This document shows positions 1 to 5,859 of a stretch of DNA of 12,369 nt, one piece after another. The position numbers and the translations under genes were made by a program. The stretch lies in NCBI GenBank assembly GCA_009699615.1, contig WLNV01000026.1, forward strand, positions 1-12,369, in the 5' to 3' direction. This stretch comes from Actinomycetota bacterium. GTDB taxonomy: Bacteria > Actinomycetota > Thermoleophilia > Solirubrobacterales > Solirubrobacteraceae. The notes under the pieces are model-generated. The model ran no database searches and was not told the DNA's origin. It saw only the letters and a program-made list of their open reading frames with translations. Position 1 is the first letter of the stretch; every line of letters begins with the position of its first letter.

Positions 1-1
1 G

Positions 2-355
2 AACAACTCCTGGATGCACAACGTCCCCAACCTCGTCTCCGGCCCTGAGGGTTGCACGGTGCTCGTCAACCCGGATGACGCTGAGCGATGCGGCGTGGCC
101 GACGGACAGCGCGCAGTACTCAGCTCAAAGCGCGGCTCGATCGAACTGACAGCCGTTCACAGCGAGGCGATGATGCCAGGAGTCGTATCGGTGCCGCACG
201 GCTGGGGCCACGATGGCGAAGAGACCGAAATGAACGTTGCCAGCGCGCACGCCGGCGCAAACGTAAACCTGCTCGGCGACACGGAACGCGTTGACGAGAT
301 CTCCGGCACAGCGGTGCTCAACGGAATCCCCGTTGAGCTCTCCGCCGCCGGTTAG
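2..355 (+). CDS. Molybdopterin oxidoreductase, C-terminal fragment (5' end outside window)
   Basis: This is the last ~117 residues of a molybdenum/tungsten bis-MGD oxidoreductase; the reading frame is already open at base 2. The fragment covers the C-terminal molydopterin-dinucleotide-binding barrel. It opens with NNSWMHNVPNLVSG, the usual 'NSW.HN.P.L..G' entry of that domain. It continues with a 'NP.DA...G..DG' turn and the PHGWGH motif, and ends with SGTAVLNGIPVEL, a typical tail of these enzymes. The family transfers electrons or oxygen atoms to or from small substrates such as formate, nitrate or S- and N-oxides. The substrate cannot be told from this end, and the cofactor and Fe-S regions lie upstream. 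The stop is TAG at 353-355. The next gene is convergent and ends only nine bases away, with no evident terminator between them. Confidence 0.88.
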   Translation, partial: NNSWMHNVPNLVSGPEGCTVLVNPDDAERCGVADGQRAVLSSKRGSIELTAVHSEAMMPGVVSVPHGWGHDGEETEMNVASAHAGANVNLLGDTERVDEISGTAVLNGIPVELSAAG

Positions 356-364
356 CGCTGCGCT

Positions 365-2398
365 TTAGTAGGCCCAGCCGTCAAGTCGGCAGGCGCGGCC
401 CTTCGGGCAGACATCGAGGAAGGTGCCATTGAAGAAGGCCGAGGCCTGTTCGCCGCGCTTGATGTCGAAGAGGCCGTGCGGGTCCTGGCCAAGGTGCGGC
501 GCGATGTCACCGATCGGCGGCACATTGGTACCGATCACCCTGCCGTCAACCGTGCGGATCGGGCCGCTGTCGAAGAGGACGTAGTGTGAGGCGCTCGCCG
601 GGCCACCGCTGCGGATTCCGTAGAGCTGCACCTTGTCGTAGGTTCGGTTGGCGTCGGCGCCTGGGCGGCGCCCAATCGCGCCAACAGTGCGGGCAAGGTT
701 CTGCGCCCCAACCTGTGCAACCTGATGGTCGCCGATGACCGCCTCAAGCAGCACCTGATGCTTTGGTGTGTTCGGAAGCGGATCATCGGTCGTGTGTAGC
801 GCGTAGCCGTTGCCTTCGCCGCGGTCCCAAAGGTTCTGCACGACGTTGAGGATGACCTGACGTGTCAGCCGACTTGGGTAGGCAGGCTTGAAGATCAGCT
901 CGTACTCGTCGAAGTCGACGCTGCGAGGAAGCAACAAGCTGTAGTTGATGCCGGGGACTCCGAAGACGGCCCGCGTGAAGTCGGGCGCCAGCGCCGTAAT
1001 CGCCGGTCCTTGAATTCCACCCTGACTGTTGCCGTTGTAGAAGACCTTGGCGGTGTTGATCATCGACTGCCCGGCAGCGTTTTGGAATGCCGGGTTGGCG
1101 GCAAAACCCTGCTTGTGAAGCATCGCCCGCCCGAGCATCAGCCCGTTCAGCATCCCTTGCTGAAGCCGGTCTGGGAACGAGGCAAACTTCGACATGTCGC
1201 CGAGCAACGTGATCGCGTTGAGCACATCCTCATCGGCCATACCGATCTCACGTGTTGCACAGAAGACGATGTCGTACGTCTGCGAGATCAGCTGATTTGA
1301 CTCGCCAAAGCTCTCGCGCGGGTTGCCTAGAAGGCCGTGGCCGTAGACGACCGGCCGCCCCGGAGTCGTGAGCGCAGCGCGTGGAACCGCGCAGTAGAAC
1401 TTCGCCGTCATCGTTCCGTTCTGCTTCGGAATCCAGGCCGTCCGCTTGCCCTTCTGAGCGCGGTAGGTGAAGCTGCCGCCCGGTGCGCAGTTGGCGCTGT
1501 TGAGGTAGCACGGCACGGTCAGCGTGCCTTCGACGCGGCGCGCCGTGTTTGCGTTCTCTGTCGCCGTGTAGTCGGTCGTCGAGTCGATCGTGAACTTCGG
1601 CGCGCTGCCCTGAACCTTCTGGTCGGCCATCGTCTTGTCGCCGAGCGCGGCGAACGCTTCGTCGCGCATTGCCAAAGATCGCTCAGTCAGGTTTGCCTCG
1701 CTGGCCACGGTGAAGTCCCAGGCGAGGTAGAGCGACTTGCGGTCGACTCCCGCCTTCTTCAGCGAAGCGAAGATCGACTTGTAGTCCTTTGCGCGCGAGG
1801 CGACTGCGCCGCTGGCCTTTCCGTCGCGCAGCGATTTGAATGCGGCACCCGCGGGGATCGTTGCCCCGGCCGCGTTCTTCAGGTTGCGCAGGGCGACGAT
1901 GTAGCGACGCCCCTCCCGCAGGTTGACGGCAGGGTGGATCATCAGCAGGCCGCTGGTGCGAGCCTCGTTATCTGGGTTCGAATCAAGCTCAGCCCAGATC
2001 ATTTGGCGCTTGCCAGTCAGCGCGTCGATCACGATGATCGGAGCATTCTTTGCCGTGTAGGCACCGATGTTGGTGATCGGCACGGCGCCCGTCTTGACCA
2101 AATCCAAGCCCTCAACGTAGGTCAGCATCCCGCTGCCCGGGCCGAAGCCGTCGCTGTGGTTGATGTCGGCCGGGAAGGCGGGAACGCCGACCGTATTCTT
2201 CGGCATTAGGGGAGCGCTGAGGTCAAGCCGCAGCCCTGTCGCCGTGTGGGAATCCTTAACGGTGAAGTGGTTACTCGGCCAAGGCAGCAGACAGTCGCGC
2301 TTGTCGAGCGGATCACAGGTTGACTTCGCTGCGGCGACGCCGCTGAACGCGGTCAAGCTGCAGACCACAACTGTCAATGTGACGACGAGCTTCTTCAC
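365..2398 (-). CDS. Secreted alpha/beta-hydrolase-fold protein (lipase/esterase-like), 677 aa
   Basis: Start is GTG at 2398, preceded by a strong but close purine run (AAAGGGGGAG). The N-terminus MKKLVVTLTVVV... followed by a hydrophobic stretch and VAAA|K around residue 24 is a classical Sec signal peptide. After a region starting at CDPLDKRDCLLPWPSN, an alpha/beta-hydrolase core is suggested by YGHGLLG (352-358, candidate oxyanion-hole strand) and by YNGNSQGG (454-461), a G-x-S-x-G nucleophile elbow with Ser458. Asp557/His558 (IGDHQV) and His605 are candidates for the rest of the triad. Several Cys (28, 36, 297, 304, 336, 664, 670) fit an exported, disulphide-bonded protein. The N-terminal 'LPWPSN' resembles the start of large extracellular lipases of the VolA/Pla-1 type, but I hold that only as a possibility. 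The substrate is unknown. The gene lies 116 bases downstream of the thioesterase on the same strand. Confidence 0.72.
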   Translation of the reverse strand: MKKLVVTLTVVVCSLTAFSGVAAAKSTCDPLDKRDCLLPWPSNHFTVKDSHTATGLRLDLSAPLMPKNTVGVPAFPADINHSDGFGPGSGMLTYVEGLDLVKTGAVPITNIGAYTAKNAPIIVIDALTGKRQMIWAELDSNPDNEARTSGLLMIHPAVNLREGRRYIVALRNLKNAAGATIPAGAAFKSLRDGKASGAVASRAKDYKSIFASLKKAGVDRKSLYLAWDFTVASEANLTERSLAMRDEAFAALGDKTMADQKVQGSAPKFTIDSTTDYTATENANTARRVEGTLTVPCYLNSANCAPGGSFTYRAQKGKRTAWIPKQNGTMTAKFYCAVPRAALTTPGRPVVYGHGLLGNPRESFGESNQLISQTYDIVFCATREIGMADEDVLNAITLLGDMSKFASFPDRLQQGMLNGLMLGRAMLHKQGFAANPAFQNAAGQSMINTAKVFYNGNSQGGIQGPAITALAPDFTRAVFGVPGINYSLLLPRSVDFDEYELIFKPAYPSRLTRQVILNVVQNLWDRGEGNGYALHTTDDPLPNTPKHQVLLEAVIGDHQVAQVGAQNLARTVGAIGRRPGADANRTYDKVQLYGIRSGGPASASHYVLFDSGPIRTVDGRVIGTNVPPIGDIAPHLGQDPHGLFDIKRGEQASAFFNGTFLDVCPKGRACRLDGWAY

Positions 2399-2508
2399 GA
2401 CTCCCCCTTTGTGCCTACATGGCAGGCAGCGATTGGACCCTCGGGCTGCAAGCTACCACTCGGCTACGCAGCTCGCGCCAGATCGGCGGCGCGGCGATTC
2501 ACCGCGTC

Positions 2509-2525
2509 GCCCCGCTAGGCGGGGC
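2509..2525 (-). terminator. GC-rich hairpin over the thioesterase stop codon
   Basis: A perfect 7-bp inverted repeat, GCCCCGC / GCGGGGC, has a 3-base loop. The loop and one arm contain the TAG stop of the thioesterase gene (2515-2517). There is no T-rich tract after it on the minus strand, so it is not a canonical intrinsic terminator. It may act as a weak terminator or 3'-end stabiliser between the thioesterase and the secreted hydrolase. Confidence 0.3.
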
Positions 2526-2928
2526 CGAACTTGGCCATCGTCTCGCGGATCGGAGCGGGGATCGGCGTCTTCTCCCAAGTCGCGATATCAACGAAGACGT
2601 AACGAAGCTCAGCAGTTACGAGCGCCTCGCCGTCGCGTGAGATCAGCGATGAGACTTCCATCGACGTATTGCCGAGCCGCTCGACCGTGATCGCAACCTC
2701 AATCTCTTCATCGAACCGCGCCGGCGCGAGGAACTTCAGATTGGCCTCAGCGACGACGACATCAACGCCGTTGCTCTCCATCACCTCAGCGTAAGAGTCG
2801 TCAAAGTGCTGTCGGTAGAGATCGGTGATCGCAATGTCGATGTAGGTCAGATAGTTGGCGTTGAAGGCGACGCGCTGCGGGTCGCACTCGTTGAACCGCA
2901 CGCGCAGGCTGTAGGTGAAGGCGGGCAT
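2515..2928 (-). CDS. Acyl-CoA thioesterase, YbgC/FadM-like hot-dog fold, 137 aa
   Basis: This is a full-length single hot-dog (4HBT) protein. Near the N-terminus YSLRVRFNECDPQRVAFNANY matches the family signature 'VRF.D.D..G.v...NYl.y.e.a'. Asp16 sits at the catalytic Asp position of YbgC-type enzymes, and NANYLTYID begins the central helix. The middle (FLAPARFDEEIEVAITVERLG) and the end (ALVTAELRYVFVDIATWEKTPIP) carry the remaining hot-dog strands. The family hydrolyses acyl-CoA thioesters in the cytoplasm, usually as a tetramer. Chain-length preference cannot be read here. The start is ATG at 2928; no strong Shine-Dalgarno is visible. The gene is divergent from the TasA-like gene across a 256-base intergenic region and lies upstream of the secreted hydrolase in the same direction. 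A shared role in lipid handling is possible but unproven. Confidence 0.85.
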   Translation of the reverse strand: MPAFTYSLRVRFNECDPQRVAFNANYLTYIDIAITDLYRQHFDDSYAEVMESNGVDVVVAEANLKFLAPARFDEEIEVAITVERLGNTSMEVSSLISRDGEALVTAELRYVFVDIATWEKTPIPAPIRETMAKFGPA

Positions 2929-2969
2929 TCGCTTGGAGAGTCTGCCGAAGCTGAGTCGCGAGTGCGCCG

Positions 2970-3000
2970 CCCGTGCGTTTCATTGCACCGAACGGACGGG
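2970..3000. repeat. Imperfect 10-bp inverted repeat (hairpin or operator)
   Basis: The arms CCCGTGCGTT (2970-2979) and AACGGACGGG (2991-3000) pair at nine of ten positions, with one G-G mismatch, around an 11-base loop. The repeat lies 42 bases upstream of the thioesterase start and 185 bases upstream of the TasA-like start. It could be an operator for a dimeric regulator of the thioesterase gene or the first stem of a structured leader on the plus strand. Confidence 0.45.
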
Positions 3001-3008
3001 AGAAGAAC

Positions 3009-3051
3009 GCTGAGCTACTGCGCACGACTACGCATCGTGGCGGGGCTCAGC
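3009..3051. repeat. Nested hairpin in the divergent intergenic region
   Basis: An outer perfect 7-bp stem, GCTGAGC (3009-3015) with GCTCAGC (3045-3051), encloses an inner 5-bp stem, CACGA (3023-3027) with TCGTG (3035-3039), and a 7-base loop. The two stems are separated by unpaired bases on both sides, which gives an internal loop. It sits eight bases after the 2970-3000 repeat, so the two would form tandem hairpins in a plus-strand transcript. Confidence 0.42.
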
Positions 3052-3124
3052 CGTGAAATGCGGAGAGAAACAACGTGTGATCTGTGCGCCAATCCGCCGA
3101 GATCCGGCGTCGGAAGAGTGCGAG

Positions 3125-3138
3125 GGTTTCTGGAAACC
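3125..3138. promoter_or_regulatory. Palindrome GGTTTC-N2-GAAACC upstream of the TasA-like gene
   Basis: This is a perfect 6+2+6 inverted repeat, 46 bases before the TasA-like start codon and about 30 bases before its ribosome binding site. It is relatively AT-rich for this genome. Symmetry and position fit a repressor operator close to the promoter of the matrix cassette. A small RNA hairpin is the alternative. The regulator is unknown. Confidence 0.35.
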
Positions 3139-3167
3139 AAGTGCGTCTCTATGACGGCAGTCCAGAT

Positions 3168-3175
3168 AAAGGAGA
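3168..3175 (+). promoter_or_regulatory. Strong Shine-Dalgarno of the TasA-like gene
   Basis: AAAGGAGA precedes the ATG at 3185 by about ten bases. It is the clearest ribosome binding site in the window, fitting a highly expressed structural protein. It fixes the start of the cassette's first gene. Confidence 0.75.
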
Positions 3176-3184
3176 AGTTCGCAA

Positions 3185-3775
3185 ATGCACTCAATTAGCC
3201 GCAAGATCCTTACAACTACAGCGATACTCGGAGTCTTCGGCGCTATCGCCGGGGCTGGCGTGTTCGCGCTGTTCACCAGCCAAACCGAGAACACGGCAAA
3301 TGCCGTTACGGCAGGTACCGTTGCCATCTCAGACAACGACGCCGGCAGCTCGATGTACACGCTGCCGAACGCCAAGCCGTCCGACACGAAGGTCTCCTGC
3401 ATCCGCGTGAATTACAGCGGAACTCTCGACGCTGACGTCAAGCTCTACATCGGCGACACGATCGGCGCGCTCGGCCCGTACGTGAACCTGAAGATTGAGT
3501 CGGGGACGCAGCCCTCACCAACGTTCCCAACCTGCACTGGGTTCGTGGCCGACGCGACAGCAATCTATGACGGCACTCTGAGCGCGTTCGCTACGGCGCA
3601 CTCGTCGTACACAAACGGGCTCGCCGACAACCCGGGCATTGTCGCGACCAAGTGGGCACCCAGCGACGCGGTTGTCTACCGGATTACGGCAACGCTCGAT
3701 CCCGCTACACCGGACGCGCAGCAGGCCGGAATCACCAACGCGCACAAGTTCACCTGGGCGGCAAAGAACCAGTAG
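3185..3775 (+). CDS. TasA/camelysin-like secreted protein with SipW-type signal peptide, 196 aa
   Basis: The N-terminus has a basic start (MHSISRKIL), a hydrophobic core (residues 9-30) and then ALFTSQTENTANAVTAGTV and AISDND. This is the characteristic SipW-dependent leader and early mature region of TasA/CalY (camelysin) proteins, with 'F-[ST]-x-x-x-x-N-x-x-N-x-x-x-AGTv'. The next segment, KPSDTKVSCIRVNYSG at 64-79 followed by LDADVKLY, matches the beta-strand pattern 'PGdt...CI.V.Y.G.l.a.V.LY' of the family. Cys72 and Cys117 could form a disulphide. Family members are exported, cleaved by SipW and assemble into extracellular biofilm fibres. CalY/camelysin was originally described as a protease. 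The SipW-type peptidase two genes downstream supports the assignment. The gene has a strong ribosome binding site and leads the cassette. Fibre formation here is inferred. Confidence 0.82.
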   Translation: MHSISRKILTTTAILGVFGAIAGAGVFALFTSQTENTANAVTAGTVAISDNDAGSSMYTLPNAKPSDTKVSCIRVNYSGTLDADVKLYIGDTIGALGPYVNLKIESGTQPSPTFPTCTGFVADATAIYDGTLSAFATAHSSYTNGLADNPGIVATKWAPSDAVVYRITATLDPATPDAQQAGITNAHKFTWAAKNQ

Positions 3776-3789
3776 CCGCAGCTGGCTAC
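3772..3789 (+). repeat. Hairpin over the stop codon of the TasA-like gene
   Basis: GTAGCC (3772-3777) pairs with GGCTAC (3784-3789) around a 6-base loop. The stem includes the TAG stop codon and ends nine bases before the next start codon. No T-run follows. It may lower expression of downstream genes relative to the first one or stabilise the upstream message. Chance formation in GC-rich DNA is also possible. Confidence 0.3.
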
Positions 3790-3798
3790 GCGGCCGCC

Positions 3799-4338
3799 AT
3801 GGCATCTGCCTCTCGCATCGACAGCGCACGATGGGCCGGGCTCCTCGCGGGGCTCGGCCTAGTGGTTGCCGCATTCGTTGCTTGGCAGATGCCGGCCTCG
3901 GGCCACGCGCTGGGAGCCGACGTGACGATCATCGCGACACCGCACGGTGAACTCGTCGCCGCACCGCTCTCACCAACACTCGCGGCGCGCGGACTGACCC
4001 CCGGGGATGCGCGCCATCACTCGCTGACGCTGACGAACATCACCGGAGTCCCGCTCAGCGTCAGATTTCGAGCGTTGCCATCGAACAGCGACCTCGATCG
4101 AATGGTGGAACTCACGCTCAGCGACAACGGCCGCACCGTTGCAGCCGGGACTCTCGCGTCGCTGCGGCAATGGACAGCGCCGGTTCTGCGCCTGCCGGTC
4201 CGAGCCGTGCGCCGACTGATGCTGACCGTACGGCTACTCAAGCCCAGCGAGCAAGCTGGCATGGGCGCGAGAGCACAGACGGCCGGCATGGTCGTCGAAG
4301 TCCCGCTTGAGATCAGTGCTGCGGGTGAAAAGCCATGA
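3799..4338 (+). CDS. Small secreted or membrane-anchored companion protein of the SipW cassette, 179 aa
   Basis: I chose the ATG at 3799 because the only longer start (3652) would overlap the TasA-like gene by more than 120 bases; no good Shine-Dalgarno is visible for either. The product has one N-terminal hydrophobic segment (about 12-30) followed by ASGHALGADV. A beta-rich body follows, including LTPGDARHHSLTLTN (66-80) and ITGVPLSVRF. That 'PGD..... l.l.N..g.pl.v.f' pattern is what TasA/camelysin-type domains show after their leader. The leader itself lacks the FTS...N..N..AGT motif, so this may be an uncleaved or differently processed accessory subunit, for example an anchor or chaperone as TapA is in Bacillus. 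That analogy is inference; I see no sequence match to TapA. The stop overlaps the signal peptidase start as ATGA, implying translational coupling. Confidence 0.68.
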   Translation: MASASRIDSARWAGLLAGLGLVVAAFVAWQMPASGHALGADVTIIATPHGELVAAPLSPTLAARGLTPGDARHHSLTLTNITGVPLSVRFRALPSNSDLDRMVELTLSDNGRTVAAGTLASLRQWTAPVLRLPVRAVRRLMLTVRLLKPSEQAGMGARAQTAGMVVEVPLEISAAGEKP

Positions 4339-4874
4339 GCTCCGGCGCTCTGCACACGGCCCGGTTCGTCGGCTGGCTGCTGCTGGGGGCGCTTGGAACA
4401 ATTATTGTGATGGCCATAGTCGGGCTCTTCATCGGGCAGCGTCCGTTCACGGTCCTGACCGGCAGCATGTCGCCGACGATCGCTGCGGGCGACGTAGTGG
4501 TGGTCAAGAAGATCAGCCCGCTCGACGCGCAGGTCGGCAACATCGTCTCGTTCACCGACCCTGGGGGGACCGGTGAGATGATCACCCACCGCGTCCGGTC
4601 AATCCGGTCGCGAGGAGCAACCGTAGACTTCCAAACCCGAGGCGACGCGAACAACGTCAGTGAGCGATGGACGGTTGCCCGCAGCGGTGCGGTCGGGCTT
4701 GTGACTGAGCGCATTCCCGCGGTCGGCAACGCCTTCGTCTACCTCAGCGGCCGCCCGGCGCGACTGCTGCTGATCGTGATCCCTCTGTTGCTGCTGGCAT
4801 CGCTCGAGATCTGGCATGTCTGGAAGCCACGAGATTCTGCGGGCGCTGATCGGCCGATCGATGAAGCGGCGTGA
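4335..4874 (+). CDS. sipW: Signal peptidase I, SipW (ER/archaeal) type, 179 aa
   Basis: This is a membrane-bound serine protease that removes signal peptides. TM1 is about residues 11-33. The nucleophile box TGSMSPT places the catalytic Ser at 44. ITHRV places His85 where P-type (bacterial) enzymes have Lys. TRGDANN supplies the conserved GD(x)N box with Asp104. The spacing Ser44/His85/Asp104 is almost that of B. subtilis SipW, an ER-type enzyme. A second TM (about 143-160) is followed by a short charged tail, so both ends probably lie inside the cell. The gene starts in a 4-base overlap with the companion gene and its end overlaps the next gene, so it sits inside a cassette whose first and last genes encode leaders of the type SipW cleaves. 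It is therefore likely to be a dedicated rather than housekeeping peptidase. Confidence 0.92.
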   Translation: MSSGALHTARFVGWLLLGALGTIIVMAIVGLFIGQRPFTVLTGSMSPTIAAGDVVVVKKISPLDAQVGNIVSFTDPGGTGEMITHRVRSIRSRGATVDFQTRGDANNVSERWTVARSGAVGLVTERIPAVGNAFVYLSGRPARLLLIVIPLLLLASLEIWHVWKPRDSAGADRPIDEAA

Positions 4875-5859
4875 ACTGCTCTCAGGCGCGGCGCTCGGGC
4901 TCTGCCTTATCGGCGCGGCAGTGCTCGCGCTGACCGGCCTGACCGGGGTCACCTACAGCGCATTCACAGCGGGGACAGACGACTCCGGCAACCTCGTCTC
5001 AGCTGCGCCGGATTTCAGCGCACCGCTGATAACGGCAAGCGTTATCGGCAAGAGCAGCGGCGGGGCGACAGGTGCAATCAGGCCGGGTGGAACCTACTAC
5101 GCCTACGCCAACCTGACCGACGCCGGCAACCCGTCTAGCGGCGTCGCAGCAGTCACTTCGGACCTCAGCACGTTTGACACCGGGATAGCGGCAGCTCCAT
5201 TGACCGCTGGAAGCTACACGGCCGGCGGAGTCAGCTATGGCTACCGCAGCGCGCTGCTGACCGCCGACACACCGAAGGCCAACGGCAGCTATGGCTACAG
5301 CTTCGCGACACTTGACCTCGCCGCCAACGCGCGAATCCAAACCGGGTTCAGCGTCACCGTCGACGGCACAGCCCCGAGTGCCAGCGCCATCCAAACGACG
5401 AACGGCGGAGCGATCGTCGGTCGACCGGAGCTCAACGACACGGTGATCTACAGCTTCAGCGAGACCGTCGACCCGGAATCGATCCTCGCCGGCTGGAGCG
5501 GGGCGACGACCGACGTCGTCGTGAGGATCGACAACAACGCCGCCTCCGGCTCTAACGATCGTCTCACCGTCTACAACTCGGCCAATAGCGCGCTGCTGCC
5601 GTATTCGTCGGTCAACCTCAGCCGCAACAACTATGTTGCCGCGAACCGCACCTTCGGGCTGACAGGCACGAAGTCGACGATGACGATGAGCGGATCAACG
5701 ATCGCGGTGAAACTGGGGACACAGAGCGGAGCCGGAACAACGGCCGGCTCTGGCGCAGCGATGATCTGGTCACCTGCGGCAGGCCCAACCGACATTGCCG
5801 GCAACGCGATCTCACTGACCGCGCGGACTGAGACCGGCGCTTCTGACATCGAGTTCTAA
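4861..5859 (+). CDS. Beta-rich secreted protein with SipW-type leader, 332 aa
   Basis: The ATG at 4861 gives MKRRELL followed by a hydrophobic core (8-31) and TYSAFTAGTDDSGNLVSA (31-48). This is again a SipW-type leader ('x-x-A-F-[ST]-x-x-x-x-x-x-G-N-x-x-x-A'). An alternative ATG at 4816 would add 15 residues and deepen the overlap with sipW from 14 to 59 bases. The mature part is rich in Gly, Ser, Thr and Ala and contains almost no Cys. Residues ~50-175 and ~180-332 look like two beta-sandwich regions. The second begins near DGTAPSAS and contains YSFSETVDPESIL (~195), which resembles the strand signature of bacterial Ig-like (Big_5/SbsA-type) domains. It could be a minor fibre subunit, tip adhesin or surface protein. 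No LPXTG or other anchor is seen. Its stop overlaps the stop of the convergent pseudopilin fusion gene. Confidence 0.75.
   Translation: MKRRELLSGAALGLCLIGAAVLALTGLTGVTYSAFTAGTDDSGNLVSAAPDFSAPLITASVIGKSSGGATGAIRPGGTYYAYANLTDAGNPSSGVAAVTSDLSTFDTGIAAAPLTAGSYTAGGVSYGYRSALLTADTPKANGSYGYSFATLDLAANARIQTGFSVTVDGTAPSASAIQTTNGGAIVGRPELNDTVIYSFSETVDPESILAGWSGATTDVVVRIDNNAASGSNDRLTVYNSANSALLPYSSVNLSRNNYVAANRTFGLTGTKSTMTMSGSTIAVKLGTQSGAGTTAGSGAAMIWSPAAGPTDIAGNAISLTARTETGASDIEF
5023..5060 (+). repeat. Two-tier hairpin inside the fourth cassette gene
   Basis: The outer arms CCGCTG (5023-5028) and CAGCGG (5055-5060) enclose inner arms ATAACG (5029-5034) and CGTTAT (5040-5045) with a 5-base loop. The two 5' arms are directly adjacent and a 9-base bulge lies on the 3' side. 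It falls just after the codons for the signal peptide and early mature region. A translational-pausing role during export is conceivable; chance is not excluded. Confidence 0.3.

Larger units (their letters stand above)
2929..3184. promoter_or_regulatory. Divergent intergenic region rich in inverted repeats
   Basis: These 256 bases, the longest gene-free stretch in the window, separate the minus-strand thioesterase from the plus-strand TasA-like gene and must carry at least one promoter. I see no protein with convincing coding character and no clear -35/-10 pair. Four inverted repeats occur in succession: 2970-3000, 3009-3051, 3095-3109 (CGCCG-agatc-CGGCG) and 3125-3138. Together they could be operators or a folded 5' leader for the TasA-like mRNA. 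I could not match the pattern to a known riboswitch consensus. Confidence 0.5.

Noticed and set aside
1337..2209. Long 290-codon plus-strand open frame inside the secreted hydrolase gene
   Set aside because: It is Arg/Ala/Val-rich antisense of a gene with a signal peptide, motifs and a ribosome site. It shows no domain, which is the usual shadow pattern in high-GC DNA.
2431..2466. tRNA-like boxes on the minus strand upstream of the secreted hydrolase (TAGCCGAGTGG at 2456-2466 and GGTCCAATC at 2431-2439)
   Set aside because: The D-arm-like and T-arm-like pieces are about 16 bases too close for a complete tRNA, and no anticodon arm or acceptor stem can be drawn. It is treated as chance.
3131..3155. 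Promoter elements TGGAAA (3131) and TATGAC (3150) before the TasA-like gene
   Set aside because: The spacing of 13 bases is too short for a sigma-70 type promoter, and the match to other sigma classes is weak.
2929..3184. Known riboswitch (c-di-GMP-I or similar) in the divergent intergenic region
   Set aside because: The hairpins are real in the sequence, but I could not find the conserved core of any class I know, so no riboswitch is annotated.
3652..3798. Upstream extension of the companion protein frame
   Set aside because: It would overlap the TasA-like gene by more than 120 bases and would put ~49 Arg-rich residues before the hydrophobic leader. The ATG at 3799 is better.
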